A stretch of 64,000 bases of DNA from Achromobacter agilis. GTDB lineage: Bacteria; Pseudomonadota; Gammaproteobacteria; Burkholderiales; Burkholderiaceae_B. The notes under the pieces were generated by a model. The model was not told where the DNA came from. It did no database searches and saw nothing but the letters and a program-made list of their open reading frames with translations. This document shows, in pieces, positions 9,244 through 18,688 of this stretch. Location of the stretch: contig NZ_UFQB01000004.1 of assembly GCF_900496965.1 (NCBI RefSeq), positions 248,001-312,000 on the forward strand. Reading direction: 5' to 3'. The position numbers and the translations under genes are program-made. How positions within the stretch are numbered: the first letter of the stretch is position 1; each line of letters opens with the position of its first letter.

Positions 9244-10386
9244 ATGTTGCTGCTGATTCCCGGCCCGGTCACGACCGACGCGCGGGTGAAGGCCGCCATG
9301 GCGCAGGACTACGCGCCCTGGGACAACGATTTCCGCCAGGCCTATCGGCAGGTCTGCGACAGCGTGCTGCGCGTGGCGCAGGCCGCGCCCGATGAACACG
9401 CCGCGCTCGCGCTGCCCGGCTGCGGCCACTTCGCCGTCGAAGCCGCGATCCGCACCTTCGTCCCGCAGGGCGGCAGGCTGCTGGCGCCCTCCACCGGCGC
9501 CTACGCCGCCCGCCTGCAAAGGCTGGCAGCCGACGCGGGCCGGATCGCCGTGCCCCTGCCCGTGGGCGCGGCCGAACGGGTGGCCCCGCAAGCGGTGGCC
9601 GCCGCGCTGGAACGCGATCCCTCACTGACGCACCTGGCGCTGGTCTACAGCGAAACCGGCAGTGGCATCTGCCACGACGTGCCGGAACTGGCGCGCATCG
9701 CGCATGCCCTGGGCCGCCGCGTCATCGTCGACGCCGTGTCCGCCTTCGGCGCGCTGCCCCTGGACCTGCGCGACCTGCCCGCCGTAGACGCCGTGGTGCT
9801 GACGGCCAACAAATGCCTCGAAGGCCTGCCCGGCGCCGCTTTCGTCGTGGCCCGGCGCGACAGCCTGGAGGCCGCGCGCGGCAATGCCGGCAGCTGGTCG
9901 CTGGACCTGGCCGACATCTACGAGCACACCCTGCAGCCGAACGCCGGCCCGCGCTTCACGCCGCCCGCGCCCACCCTGGCCGCGCTGGCCGTGGCGCTGG
10001 ACCTGTATCATGAAGAAGGCCGCGAGGCCCGCCTGGCGCGCTACACGGCGAACATGCGCACGCTGTACGACGGCATCGGCGCACTGGGCCTGGTCCCGTA
10101 CCTGCCGCCCGCCCTGCAAGGCCCCATCGTCGTCAACGTCCGGGCGCCGGACGCGCCCACCTGGAACCTGCAGCTGTTCGTCGACGCGCTCAAGCGCCGC
10201 GGCTACGTGCTCAGCAACTTCTACAACACCGAACAACCCACGTTCCGGGTCGGCTGCATCGGCGCCTTCGGCCCGGACCAGATGCGCCAGGCCGTCGACG
10301 CCATGGGCGCCGCGCTGGGCGATATCAGCATCACCCGGGAACCCGCCGCCAGCGGCGGATTCTTCCCGTTCCCCCTCACCGCTTAA
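9244..10386 (+). CDS. Class V PLP aminotransferase, PhnW-like (2-aminoethylphosphonate--pyruvate type)
   Basis: The gene encodes a 380-aa fold-type I PLP enzyme. The cofactor lysine is K190 in [15 protein letters not shown] and the pyridine-N aspartate is D163 in VDAVSAFG. The N-terminus [14 protein letters not shown] matches 2-aminoethylphosphonate--pyruvate transaminases. I set the start at 9244 because AAGGAGCCTTGAA lies just upstream; a further in-frame start at 9205 adds 13 unlikely residues. No phosphonatase (phnX) or phosphonate transporter is nearby, so the substrate is open: other alanine- or serine-glyoxylate type aminotransferases share this fold. It is 11 bases upstream of gloA and likely co-transcribed. 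Confidence 0.72.
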   Translation: MLLLIPGPVTTDARVKAAMAQDYAPWDNDFRQAYRQVCDSVLRVAQAAPDEHAALALPGCGHFAVEAAIRTFVPQGGRLLAPSTGAYAARLQRLAADAGRIAVPLPVGAAERVAPQAVAAALERDPSLTHLALVYSETGSGICHDVPELARIAHALGRRVIVDAVSAFGALPLDLRDLPAVDAVVLTANKCLEGLPGAAFVVARRDSLEAARGNAGSWSLDLADIYEHTLQPNAGPRFTPPAPTLAALAVALDLYHEEGREARLARYTANMRTLYDGIGALGLVPYLPPALQGPIVVNVRAPDAPTWNLQLFVDALKRRGYVLSNFYNTEQPTFRVGCIGAFGPDQMRQAVDAMGAALGDISITREPAASGGFFPFPLTA

Positions 10387-10397
10387 GGAAGACATCC

Positions 10398-10793
10398 ATG
10401 CGTATGCTCCACACCATGCTGCGAGTCGGCAACCTCGACAAGTCCATCGACTTCTACACCAACGTGCTCGGCATGCGCGTCCTGCGCCGCAAGGACTACC
10501 CCGACGGCAAGTTCACGCTGGCCTTCGTCGGCTACCAGGACGAGTCCGAGGGCGCCGTCATTGAACTCACCCACAACTGGGACACGGAAAAATACGACCT
10601 GGGCACGGCCTACGGCCACATTGCCCTGGAAGTCGATAACGCTTACGAAGCCTGTGACAAGGTCAAGGCCAAGGGCGGCAAGGTCACCCGTGAAGCCGGC
10701 CCGATGAAGCACGGCAAGACGGTCATCGCTTTCGTCGAAGACCCGGACGGCTACAAGATCGAGTTCATCGAGAAGAAAGGCCGCGAAGACTAA
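10398..10793 (+). CDS. gloA: Lactoylglutathione lyase (glyoxalase I)
   Basis: This 131-aa cytoplasmic enzyme converts the methylglyoxal-glutathione hemithioacetal to S-lactoylglutathione. All four metal ligands sit at the E. coli GloA positions: H5, E56, H74 and E122. Length and sequence ([30 protein letters not shown]) place it in the nickel-activated bacterial class. An AAGGAAG ribosome site lies before the ATG. It follows the aminotransferase gene by 11 bases. A cluster of short GTGTC palindromes begins right after the stop codon. Confidence 0.96.
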   Translation: MRMLHTMLRVGNLDKSIDFYTNVLGMRVLRRKDYPDGKFTLAFVGYQDESEGAVIELTHNWDTEKYDLGTAYGHIALEVDNAYEACDKVKAKGGKVTREAGPMKHGKTVIAFVEDPDGYKIEFIEKKGRED

Positions 10794-10800
10794 AAGTCCT

Positions 10801-10879
10801 GGTGTCTGACACCCCGGGAGGCTGCTCCAAGCTCACCGGGTGTCTCGTAAGGGTGTCAGACACTGACGTGCCAGACACA
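10801..10879. repeat. Cluster of GTGTC-type short palindromes between gloA and def
   Basis: The perfect palindrome GGTGTCTGACACC lies at 10801-10813. GGGTGTC recurs near 10838, GGTGTCAGACAC lies at 10852-10863, and a diverged GTGCCAGACAC follows just after. The copies share a GTGTCnGACAC core and alternate in orientation. They fill most of the 112-bp spacer between gloA and def. They could fold as hairpins in RNA or be remnants of a small dispersed repeat. Confidence 0.7.
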
Positions 10880-10905
10880 GGCAAACTGAAAAGCAAGAAA
10901 CTCCC

Positions 10906-11439
10906 ATGATCCATCCCATCCTGAAAATGGGCGACCCGCGGCTGCTGCGCGCGGCCGCGCCCGTGGAACGCTTCGACACGCCCGAGCTGCACGCGCTGAT
11001 CGACGACATGTTCGAAACGATGGCCGCCGCCCAAGGGGTCGGCCTGGCCGCGCCGCAGATCGGCATGGACCTGCAACTGGTGATCTTCGGTTTCGACCGC
11101 AACGAACGCTATCCCGACGCACCGCCCGTGCCGCAGACCATCCTGTGCAATCCCGTCATCACGCCGCTGTCGGACGAGATGGAAGACGGATGGGAAGGCT
11201 GCCTGTCGGTGCCGGGCCTGCGCGGCCTGGTGCCGCGCTACCGCCATATCCGTTATCGCGGGCGCGACCCCTACGGCCAGCTCATCGAGCGGGAAGCCGA
11301 CGGCTTCCACGCCCGCGTGGTGCAGCACGAGTGCGACCACCTGATCGGCCGCCTTTATCCGTCCCGCATCCAGGATTTCTCGAAGTTCGGCTTCACGGAG
11401 ATCCTGTTCCCGGACATGGACCCCAACCAGGACGACTAA
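10906..11439 (+). CDS. def: Peptide deformylase
   Basis: This 177-aa metalloenzyme removes the N-formyl group from new proteins. Its three motifs are complete: GVGLAAPQ at 44-51, EGCLS at 97-101 with metal ligand C99, and HECDH at 141-145 with H141, E142 and H145. The residue after the glutamate in motif III is cysteine, while I, A or F is more usual; it is not a catalytic position. The length is normal. The gene is not next to fmt here, so this may be an additional deformylase and not the essential copy of the fmt-def operon. It converges with the acyl-CoA dehydrogenase gene, 32 bases apart. Confidence 0.93.
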   Translation: MIHPILKMGDPRLLRAAAPVERFDTPELHALIDDMFETMAAAQGVGLAAPQIGMDLQLVIFGFDRNERYPDAPPVPQTILCNPVITPLSDEMEDGWEGCLSVPGLRGLVPRYRHIRYRGRDPYGQLIEREADGFHARVVQHECDHLIGRLYPSRIQDFSKFGFTEILFPDMDPNQDD

Positions 11440-11471
11440 GCACCCCGGTTGAACGCCCCGGGGGCCCCCGG

Positions 11472-13736
11472 TCAGGCGCCCTCGCCGGGTTGCGCCGCAT
11501 CCGCCCGCGCGACGGACGGCGACAGGTCCTCGGGCGCGAAATCGTCCACCTGCAGGACCTGCGACACCAGGGTTTCGGCCTCCTCGAATGCCGCCGCCTG
11601 CGCATCCGTGATCGCGCCGCGCCGGTGCGCCTCGCGCCAATCGCGCACGCCCGATTGGCGCAGCCGGTCGCGCAGCGGCTGCACCGCGTCCGCCAGCGCG
11701 AACGCGCGAGTCAACAGGCCAACCGGATCGTTTCCGGCATGTGAGCCGCCCGGGTCGCGGTGCAGATCGGCGGCCAGCCGCGCATGCGTGGGGGACGGTT
11801 TGAGCAGCAGTTCCGCGCAGGCGCGGGTCAGGGCGTCGCTCGGCCCCCGCGCCAGGCGCAGCGGCAGGATGGCCGCGCGCAAGCCCCACGCCAACACGCG
11901 GCCGGGCAGGTTGCGCAGCACCTGGTCCATGCTTTTCTCGATGCTGGCGTAACCCTGCTCCAGGCACCAATGCACCAGGGGCAGGTCATCGTGCTTGCGG
12001 CCCTCGTCTTCCCAGCGCTTGAGGACCGCGGACTGCAGATACAGTTCGGACAGGATGTCTCCCAGCCGCGCGGAGATCATTTCGCGGCGCTTCAAGCCCC
12101 CGCCCAGCTGCGCCAGGGTGGCGTCGGCCAGCAGCGCGAAGCCCGAGGCATAGCGGCCTAGCCGCCGGTAGTGCCCGGCCGTAGGGCCGGACGCCGGCGC
12201 GGGCGCCAACGCACCGCCCGTCCAGGCGCGGCCGATGGCGCGCAACGCGTTGATCCCGGCATGGCGCAGGTGGCGCCAGAATACATCGTGGAAAACGGCG
12301 ATGCCGCGCTCTTCGTCGGGATTGCCCAGCGCCAGGATTTCCGGCATCAGGTAGGGATGGGCGCGGATCGCGCCCTGGCCGAAGATGATCAGGTTGCGCG
12401 TGAGGATGTTGGCGCCCTCGACCGTGATGGCGATGGGCACGGCGCGGTACAGCGCGCCCAAGTAGTTGCTGGGGCCGTCGATGACGGCGCGGCCCGCATG
12501 GATGTCCATCGCGTCGTTGACCGAACCGCGCATGCGTTCGGTGGCGTGGTACTTCATGATGCCCGAGACCACCGCCGGCTTCACGCTCTGGTTCAGCGCG
12601 GCGCAGGTCAGGCGCCGGGCGGCTTCCACCAGATAAGCGTTGCCCGCCAGGTTCGCCAGCCGCTCCTGCACGCCTTCGAACTTGCCGATGGGGATGCCGA
12701 ATTGCTCGCGCACGCGCGCATACATGCCCGTGGTATGCGCGCACATCACCGCGGCGGCGGCCGACAGCGACGGCAGGGAAATCCCCCGCCCCGCCGCCAG
12801 CGCGCTCATCAGCATCTGCCAGCCATGGCCGGCGCGTTCCGCGCCGCCGATCAGCGCGTCCAGGGGCACGAACACGTCGCGCCCGCGGTTGGGCCCGTTC
12901 TGGAAGACCTGCATCGCCGGAAGATGGCGCCGGCCGATCTCCACGCCAGGCGCCTCGGTCGGCACCAGCGCGACCGAAATGCCGATGTCCTTGGGGCCGC
13001 CCAGGATGCCGTCCGGATCCGACATCTTGAACGCCAGGCCCAGCACGGTCGCCACGGGGCCCAGCGTGATGTAGCGCTTGTGCCAGTTCAGGCGGATGCC
13101 GATCAGCTCGCGGCCGTCCACCACTTGCCGGCAAACGACGCCCGTGTCCACCATGGACGCCGCGTCCGAGCCCGCCTCGGGGCTGGTGAGGCCGAAGCAC
13201 GGCACTTCGCTGCCGTCCGCCAGCCGGGGCAGCCAGTAGTCGCGCTGGGCCGGCGTGCCGAACTGCATCAGCAATTCGCCGGGGCCCAGCGAGTTGGGCA
13301 CCATGACCGTCACGCCCGCGGTGATGGAATAGGCCGAAATGCGGCGCACGACCTCGGAATGCGCATAGGGCGAGAACCCCAGGCCGCCGTAGCGCCGCGG
13401 GATGATCATGCCGAAGAAACGCTCTGCCTTCAGGAAGGCCCAGACCTCGGGCGGCAGGTCGCGCCGGTTCCAGGTGATGTCCCATTCGTCCAGCATGGCG
13501 CACAGCCGGACCACCGGGCCTTCGATGAAGCGCTGCTCGTCGGGCGTCAGCGTTGCGGCGGGCACGTCCAGCAGCTTGCGCCAATCCGGGTTGCCGGTGA
13601 ACAGGTCTGCGTCCCACCAGGTGTCGCCGGCTTCGATGGCCTCGCGCTCGGTCGGCGACATGGCCGGCAGCGCGTTGCGCGCCCAGCGGTACGCGGGTTC
13701 CGAGATGCGGCGCCGGCGCCAGGCATTGAAATCCAT
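11472..13736 (-). CDS. fadE: Acyl-CoA dehydrogenase, long FadE type
   Basis: This 754-aa flavoprotein is close to the FadE architecture (E. coli 814 aa). It has an acyl-CoA dehydrogenase core (about residues 90-470) with RYGGLGFSPYAHSEVV, FGLTSPEAGSDAASM for FAD contact, NWHKRYITLGPVATVLGLAF, and EGANILTRNLIIFGQGAIR. It then has the extra FadE C-terminal region (about 480-740). It would catalyse the first step of fatty-acid beta-oxidation. The E. coli N-terminal membrane segment is absent, which accounts for the shorter length. The symbol is by family resemblance; chain-length preference is unknown. It diverges from the SpmA/B-like gene, 131 bp away. Confidence 0.85.
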   Translation of the reverse strand: MDFNAWRRRRISEPAYRWARNALPAMSPTEREAIEAGDTWWDADLFTGNPDWRKLLDVPAATLTPDEQRFIEGPVVRLCAMLDEWDITWNRRDLPPEVWAFLKAERFFGMIIPRRYGGLGFSPYAHSEVVRRISAYSITAGVTVMVPNSLGPGELLMQFGTPAQRDYWLPRLADGSEVPCFGLTSPEAGSDAASMVDTGVVCRQVVDGRELIGIRLNWHKRYITLGPVATVLGLAFKMSDPDGILGGPKDIGISVALVPTEAPGVEIGRRHLPAMQVFQNGPNRGRDVFVPLDALIGGAERAGHGWQMLMSALAAGRGISLPSLSAAAAVMCAHTTGMYARVREQFGIPIGKFEGVQERLANLAGNAYLVEAARRLTCAALNQSVKPAVVSGIMKYHATERMRGSVNDAMDIHAGRAVIDGPSNYLGALYRAVPIAITVEGANILTRNLIIFGQGAIRAHPYLMPEILALGNPDEERGIAVFHDVFWRHLRHAGINALRAIGRAWTGGALAPAPASGPTAGHYRRLGRYASGFALLADATLAQLGGGLKRREMISARLGDILSELYLQSAVLKRWEDEGRKHDDLPLVHWCLEQGYASIEKSMDQVLRNLPGRVLAWGLRAAILPLRLARGPSDALTRACAELLLKPSPTHARLAADLHRDPGGSHAGNDPVGLLTRAFALADAVQPLRDRLRQSGVRDWREAHRRGAITDAQAAAFEEAETLVSQVLQVDDFAPEDLSPSVARADAAQPGEGA

Positions 13737-13867
13737 GAGTGTCTCTCACTGTTATGTGTTATTGCCCTAGGGCCAAAGTACCAGAATTGGCAAGCCCGGG
13801 CCAAGCTGCGGCTTGCCGGGATGCGACAATGGGCGGCGCAACGAATCGCTATCCGGGCACTTTCCGC

Positions 13868-15097
13868 ATGCTGAACAAACTCTGGCTGGGCTTCTTCCTT
13901 ACCGCGGCCGCGGCCGCGCTGTACCGCTGGCTGGCCATCGGCGACCCCGGGGTCTTCCACCTGATGGTGGCAAGCCTGTTCGACATGGCCCGCGTCTCCG
14001 TGGAAGTCATGGTGCTGCTGTTCGGCACGCTGACGCTGTGGCTGGGCTTCCTGCGCATCGCCGAAGGCGCCGGGCTGGTGGAAAAGCTGGCGCACCTGCT
14101 GGGCCCGCTATTTGCGCGCCTGATGCCCGAGGTGCCTCGCAACCACCCCGCCATCGGCCTGATCACGCTGAACTTCGCGGCCAACGGCCTGGGGCTGGAC
14201 AATGCCGCCACGCCGATCGGGCTGCGCGCCATGCGCGAGCTGCAGTCGCTGAACCCCACGCCGGAAACCGCCACCAACGCGCAGATCCTCTTTCTGGTGC
14301 TGAACGCGTCGTCGCTGACCTTGCTGCCGGTCACGCTGTTCATGTTCCGGGCGCAACAGGGCGCGCCGGATCCGACCCTGGTGTTCCTGCCCATCCTGCT
14401 GGCCACCAGCGCGTCGACCCTGGCGGGTTTCCTGGCGGTGGCTGCCTGCCAGCGCCTGCGCCTGACGGACCCCGTCGTCATGCTGTGGCTGGGCGGCGCG
14501 GCGCTACTCATGGGCGGATTCATGGCGCTGCTGGCGAGCATGTCGGCCGCCGCCATCGCCTCGCTGTCGTCGCTGCTGGGCAACCTGACCCTGTTCGGCA
14601 TCCTGCTCGCGTTCCTGATCGCGGGCGCCTGGAAGAAGGTGCCGGTCTACGAAGCCTTCATCGACGGCGCCAAGGAAGGCTTCGACATCGCCAAGAGCCT
14701 GCTGCCCTATCTGGTGGCCATGCTGTGCGCGGTCGGCGTGCTGCGCGCCTCCGGCGCGCTGGACTTCCTGCTCGACGGCATCCGCTGGATGGCCCAGCAC
14801 GCGGGCTGGGACACGCGCTTCGTGGACGCCCTGCCCACGGCCCTGGTCAAGCCCTTCTCGGGCAGCGCGGCGCGCGCCATGATGCTGGAGACGATGGCGC
14901 ATTTCGGCGTGGACAGCTTTCCAGCGCTGCTCTCGGCCGTCGTCCAGGGCAGCACCGAGACCACGTTCTACGTACTGGCGGTGTATTTCGGATCGGTGGG
15001 GATCCTGCGCGCGCGCCACGCCGTCGGGTGCGCCCTGATCGCCGATCTGGCCGGCGTGCTGGCCGCCATCGGCGTGTGCTACTGGTTCTTCGGCTGA
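13868..15097 (+). CDS. SpmA/SpmB-like nucleoside-recognition-domain membrane protein
   Basis: The 409-aa integral membrane protein has about 9-10 hydrophobic segments. Two related halves resemble Bacillus SpmA (NFAANGLGLDNAATPIGLRA near 120) and SpmB (KPFSGSAARAMMLE followed by QGSTETTFYVLAVYFGS near 350), so this is the fused SpmA-SpmB form found in Gram-negatives. Both halves carry the Gate/nucleoside-recognition pattern. The transported molecule is unknown. I take MLNKLWLGFF at 13868 as the start; upstream in-frame ATGs add a non-hydrophobic leader. It converges with pyk, with a 10-bp-stem hairpin between. Confidence 0.82.
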   Translation: MLNKLWLGFFLTAAAAALYRWLAIGDPGVFHLMVASLFDMARVSVEVMVLLFGTLTLWLGFLRIAEGAGLVEKLAHLLGPLFARLMPEVPRNHPAIGLITLNFAANGLGLDNAATPIGLRAMRELQSLNPTPETATNAQILFLVLNASSLTLLPVTLFMFRAQQGAPDPTLVFLPILLATSASTLAGFLAVAACQRLRLTDPVVMLWLGGAALLMGGFMALLASMSAAAIASLSSLLGNLTLFGILLAFLIAGAWKKVPVYEAFIDGAKEGFDIAKSLLPYLVAMLCAVGVLRASGALDFLLDGIRWMAQHAGWDTRFVDALPTALVKPFSGSAARAMMLETMAHFGVDSFPALLSAVVQGSTETTFYVLAVYFGSVGILRARHAVGCALIADLAGVLAAIGVCYWFFG

Positions 15098-15104
15098 GGC
15101 CCGT

Positions 15105-15129
15105 GCGGCCGGGAACGCATCCCGGCCGC
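15105..15129. terminator. Strong GC hairpin between convergent genes, no T-run
   Basis: The perfect 10-bp arms GCGGCCGGGA (15105-15114) and TCCCGGCCGC (15120-15129) enclose a 5-nt loop. They fill the 40-bp gap between the SpmA/B-like gene and pyk. There is no U-tract on either side, so it may stabilise 3' ends more than it terminates. Confidence 0.5.
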
Positions 15130-15137
15130 CCAGGACA

Positions 15138-16580
15138 TCAATCCACCAGCAGGATCTTCATGCCGTTGGTGCCGCCGCTGTCGCGGTAGAAATCGCCCTT
15201 CGTCAGGATCACCCAGTCGCCGGTCTGGACCAGGTTGCGGCGGCGCAGTTCCTCGATGGCTGCATTGCTCAGGTCGGCGGGCTCGTAGTCCGAGGGCGCG
15301 AACGGAATCGTGTAGACGCCGCGGAACATCGCCACGCGGTTCTGCGTGACGCTGTGCGGGCTGTAGCAGTAGATCGGCACGCCCGAGCGGATGCGCGACA
15401 TGATCAGCGGCGTATGCCCGCTTTCCGTCAACGAAATGATGGCTTTCACCCCGGGGAAATGGTTGGCCGCGTACATGGCGGCCAGCGCGATGGTTTCGTC
15501 GCAACGCGAGAACGTCTCGCCCAGGCGATGGTGCGACTTCGTCGACGTGGGATGCTTTTCCGCGCCCAGGCATACGCGCGCCATGGCCTGCACCGTCTCC
15601 ACGGGATACTGCCCCGACGCGCTCTCCGCCGACAGCATCACGGCATCGGTGTAGTCCAGCACGGCGTTGGCCACGTCGGACACTTCCGCCCGCGTCGGCA
15701 TGGGGCTGGAGATCATCGATTCCATCATCTGCGTCGCGGTGATGACGACCTTATTGAGGGTGCGCGCGTGCTGGATGATGCGCTTCTGGATACCCACCAG
15801 CTCGGCGTCGCCCACTTCCACGCCCAGGTCGCCGCGCGCGACCATCACGCCGTCGCTCGCGCGGATCAGGGCGTCCAGCGCTTCGTCGTCCGCCACGGCT
15901 TCCGCGCGCTCGATCTTGGCGATGATCCAGGCCTGGCTGCCGGCCGCCGCCAGCAGCGTGCGCGCCTCGTCGATGTCGCTGCCATAACGCGGGAACGACA
16001 CCGCCACGTAGTCCAGCTCCATTTCGGCCGCCAGCTTGATGTCGACCCGGTCCTTGTCGGTCAGGCTGGGCGCGGACAGGCCGCCGCCACGCCGGTTGAT
16101 GCCCTTGTTGTTCGACAGCGGGCCGCCCACGGTCACCGTGGTGTGGACCTCGTCGCCTTCGACGCGGTCCACCACGAGCACCACACGGCCGTCATCGAGC
16201 AGCAGCTCGTCGCCCACGCGGCAGTCCTGCACGAGTTCGGGGTAGTCGATGCCCACGATGCTGGCCGTGCCCGCCTCCTTGGGATGCGCGCGCGACAACG
16301 TGAAGGGCTGCCCCACCTGCAGCTGGACCTGCTTGTCCGTGAAGCGCGCGATGCGGATCTTGGGCCCTTGCAAGTCGCCCATGAGGGCCACGAAACGCCC
16401 TTGCCTGGCGGCGATCTCGCGCACCAGCCGGGCGCGTTCGCGATGGTCGTCCGCGCTGCCGTGCGAGAAGTTCAGGCGGGCGACGTCCAGGCCCGCGCGG
16501 ATCATCGCTTCGATGCGCTCGGGCGTCGAGGTCGAAGGTCCCAGGGTGGCGACAATTTTGGTGCGGCGCAATACTGGCAT
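15138..16580 (-). CDS. pyk: Pyruvate kinase
   Basis: This is a 480-aa cytoplasmic glycolytic enzyme that makes ATP and pyruvate from phosphoenolpyruvate and ADP. The signature regions are KIVATLGPSTSTPERIEAMI at the start, the ARLNFSHGSADDH substrate loop, MARGDLGVEVG, and ATQMMESMISSPMPTRAEVSD. The barrel, B domain (about 70-165) and C-terminal allosteric domain are all present, and the length is normal. It is divergent from a glycerate kinase gene 105 bp away. Glycerate kinase product feeds into the lower glycolysis that pyk completes, a pairing that makes metabolic sense. Confidence 0.96.
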   Translation of the reverse strand: MPVLRRTKIVATLGPSTSTPERIEAMIRAGLDVARLNFSHGSADDHRERARLVREIAARQGRFVALMGDLQGPKIRIARFTDKQVQLQVGQPFTLSRAHPKEAGTASIVGIDYPELVQDCRVGDELLLDDGRVVLVVDRVEGDEVHTTVTVGGPLSNNKGINRRGGGLSAPSLTDKDRVDIKLAAEMELDYVAVSFPRYGSDIDEARTLLAAAGSQAWIIAKIERAEAVADDEALDALIRASDGVMVARGDLGVEVGDAELVGIQKRIIQHARTLNKVVITATQMMESMISSPMPTRAEVSDVANAVLDYTDAVMLSAESASGQYPVETVQAMARVCLGAEKHPTSTKSHHRLGETFSRCDETIALAAMYAANHFPGVKAIISLTESGHTPLIMSRIRSGVPIYCYSPHSVTQNRVAMFRGVYTIPFAPSDYEPADLSNAAIEELRRRNLVQTGDWVILTKGDFYRDSGGTNGMKILLVD

Positions 16581-16685
16581 GACGGTCCACTCTCGCTAAA
16601 TCAACGGAAGCGTTATGGTACGCCGCCTGCGTATGGGCGGGTATCATGGGCATCACTCCAACCCTCAACCGGCCCGTTCGAATCC

Positions 16686-17828
16686 GTGAAAATCGTCATC
16701 GCTCCCGACTCTTTCAAAGAAAGCGTTTCCGCGCCCGATGCGGCCGCGGCCATTGCGCGCGGCGTCAAGGCCGCCTTCCCCGGCGCCCATACGGTGTGCA
16801 TCCCGATGGCCGACGGCGGCGAAGGCACGGTCGAGGCCGTGCTGGCGGCAACCGGAGGCAAGGCGCAGCAGCTCGAGGTGAACGACGCGCTGGGCTACAA
16901 GGTCGATGCAGTCTGGGGGCTCCTGGACGATGGCACTGCTGTGATCGAAATGGCCGCGGCGGCGGGCCTGGAACTGATTTCCCCGGCCAAGCGCGATCCG
17001 ATGCGCGCCAGCAGCCATGGCGTGGGCGAACTGATGCTGGCGGCGGTGAACGCGGGCGCCAAGCGCCTCATCCTGGGCCTGGGCGGATCGGCCACCAACG
17101 ACGCCGGCGCCGGCATGCTGACGGCCTTGGGCGTGCGCCTGCTGGACGCGGACGGCCGCAGCCTGCCGCCGGGCGGCGGCGCGCTCGGAAAGCTGGCCAG
17201 CATCGATACCCGCGGCCTGGATCCGCGCCTGGCAGACCTTGCCATCGACATCGCTTCCGACGTGGACAATCCGCTGTGCGGCCCGCAGGGCGCATCGCAT
17301 GTGTTCGGCCCGCAAAAGGGCGCCACCCCGGAGCAGGTGTTGGCCCTGGACCAGATGCTGGCGAACTTCGCCGACGTGTGCGCGCGGCACCTGGGCGTGG
17401 ATCACCGCCACGAACCCGGCGCGGGCGCGGCTGGCGGGCTGGGCTTCGCCGCAAAGGCATTCCTCAACGCCCGCTTCCGGCCCGGTGTGGAAATCGTGGC
17501 GGAATTGGGCGGCCTGGCCGACGCGGTCGAAGGCGCCGCGCTCGTGTTCACCGGCGAAGGCCGCATGGACGCGCAGACCCTGCGGGGCAAGACACCCGCC
17601 GGCGTCGCCAAGATCGCCCAGCGCGCGGGCGTGCCGGTCGTGGCGCTGGCCGGCTCGCTCGGCGAAGGCTATGAGGCCCTGCACGCGGGCGGCATCAGCG
17701 CCGCGTTCAGCCTGGCGCCCGGCCCCATCACGTTGCAGCAGGCGCTGGCGAACGCCGAGAAACTGCTGAGCGAGCGCGCCCGCGACGTGATGCAGCTGTG
17801 GATGGCGGCGCAAAAGCGCATGCTGTAA
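16686..17828 (+). CDS. garK: Glycerate 2-kinase (GarK/GlxK family)
   Basis: The 380-aa protein matches the class II bacterial glycerate kinases (E. coli GarK is 381 aa). Signatures are VKIVIAPDSFKESVSAPDAA at the start, PMADGGEGTVEAV, LGLGGSATNDAGAGML, and FTGEGRMDAQTLRGKTP near the C-terminus. It phosphorylates D-glycerate to 2-phosphoglycerate. The start is a GTG at 16686, since no ATG fits ahead of the conserved opening. It is divergent from pyk and followed by a terminator shared with rsmA. Whether it serves hydroxypyruvate, glyoxylate or aldarate breakdown cannot be told here, though a uronate-oxidation cluster lies at the far end of the window. Confidence 0.92.
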   Translation: MKIVIAPDSFKESVSAPDAAAAIARGVKAAFPGAHTVCIPMADGGEGTVEAVLAATGGKAQQLEVNDALGYKVDAVWGLLDDGTAVIEMAAAAGLELISPAKRDPMRASSHGVGELMLAAVNAGAKRLILGLGGSATNDAGAGMLTALGVRLLDADGRSLPPGGGALGKLASIDTRGLDPRLADLAIDIASDVDNPLCGPQGASHVFGPQKGATPEQVLALDQMLANFADVCARHLGVDHRHEPGAGAAGGLGFAAKAFLNARFRPGVEIVAELGGLADAVEGAALVFTGEGRMDAQTLRGKTPAGVAKIAQRAGVPVVALAGSLGEGYEALHAGGISAAFSLAPGPITLQQALANAEKLLSERARDVMQLWMAAQKRML

Positions 17829-17833
17829 AAATC

Positions 17834-17862
17834 AAAAAAAGCCCGCGTCAGCGGGCGTTTTC
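17834..17862. terminator. Bidirectional rho-independent terminator
   Basis: The 6-bp stem GCCCGC (17841-17846) with GCGGGC (17851-17856) has a GTCA loop, a run of seven A before it and GTTTTCTT after it. It lies between the convergent garK and rsmA genes and can serve both. Confidence 0.85.
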
Positions 17863-17878
17863 TTTGGCGGGAGGGGGT

Positions 17879-18670
17879 TCAACCGGCCTGCAGCAGGCCG
17901 GCCTCGACCAGCGCGTCCGACAAGCGGATATACCGATCCACCGAGATATCCTCGGCACGCGCGGTGGGCAGGATGTCCAGGGCTTCCCAGGGCACCTGCG
18001 GGGCCCAGTCCGCCAGCACCCGGCGCAGCATCTTGCGGCGCTGCGAGAACGCGCGGGCCACGACCGTCTCGAAGGCGCGTTCGCTGACCGGACGCAGCCG
18101 CTCTGCCGGCAAGGGCACCATGCGCACGATCGCCGACACCACCTTGGGCGGCGGGTCGAAGGCCTCGGGCGGCACATCGAACAGCTTGTGCATGCGATAG
18201 CGCGACTGCAGCATCACCGACAGGCGGCTGAAGTCGCCCGAACCCGGCTGCGCCACCATGCGGTCGATCACTTCCCGCTGCAGCATGAAATGCTGGTCGC
18301 GGACGTGATCGGCCCACGTCATGAGGTGAAACAGCAAGGGGCTGGAGATGTTGTAGGGCAGGTTGCCCACAACCCGCAGCGCACCGCCGAACTGGGAAAA
18401 ATCCACCGTCAGCGCGTCCGCCTCGACCACGGTCAGGCGGCTTTCATCGAACTGCTTGCGCAAGCGGGCGGCCAGGTCGCGGTCGATCTCGACCGCGGTC
18501 AGGTGATCCAGACGTTCAAGCAGCGGCCGGGTCAGCGCGGACAGGCCCGGCCCGATCTCGACCACGGTATCGCCGCGGGCGGGATCGACCGCCCGGACGA
18601 TGGACTCGACGACGCTCTCGTCGGTCAGGAAGTTCTGGCCGAAGCGCTTGCGCGCCTGGTGTTGAGACAT
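17879..18670 (-). CDS. rsmA: 16S rRNA (adenine(1518)-N6/adenine(1519)-N6)-dimethyltransferase
   Basis: This 263-aa SAM-dependent methyltransferase dimethylates two adjacent adenines in helix 45 of 16S rRNA. It has the KsgA opening [17 protein letters not shown], motif [12 protein letters not shown] (37-47), [10 protein letters not shown] for SAM binding, and the catalytic NLPYNIS at 103-109. The length is normal. It is the last gene of the lptD-surA-rsmA operon, 18 bases after surA. In E. coli pdxA lies between surA and this gene; it is missing here. Confidence 0.96.
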   Translation of the reverse strand: MSQHQARKRFGQNFLTDESVVESIVRAVDPARGDTVVEIGPGLSALTRPLLERLDHLTAVEIDRDLAARLRKQFDESRLTVVEADALTVDFSQFGGALRVVGNLPYNISSPLLFHLMTWADHVRDQHFMLQREVIDRMVAQPGSGDFSRLSVMLQSRYRMHKLFDVPPEAFDPPPKVVSAIVRMVPLPAERLRPVSERAFETVVARAFSQRRKMLRRVLADWAPQVPWEALDILPTARAEDISVDRYIRLSDALVEAGLLQAG

Positions 18671-18688
18671 GTAAAGCCCGTAATGCGT

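Noticed and set aside
9244..10386. Calling the aminotransferase phnW outright
   Set aside because: The family fits, yet no phosphonatase or phosphonate transporter is nearby and substrate residues cannot be checked by eye, so only a PhnW-like call is made.
15354..16685. Extending the glycerate kinase frame upstream across pyk
   Set aside because: The frame is open but the conserved kinase opening begins at the GTG at 16686, and the extension is antisense to pyruvate kinase.
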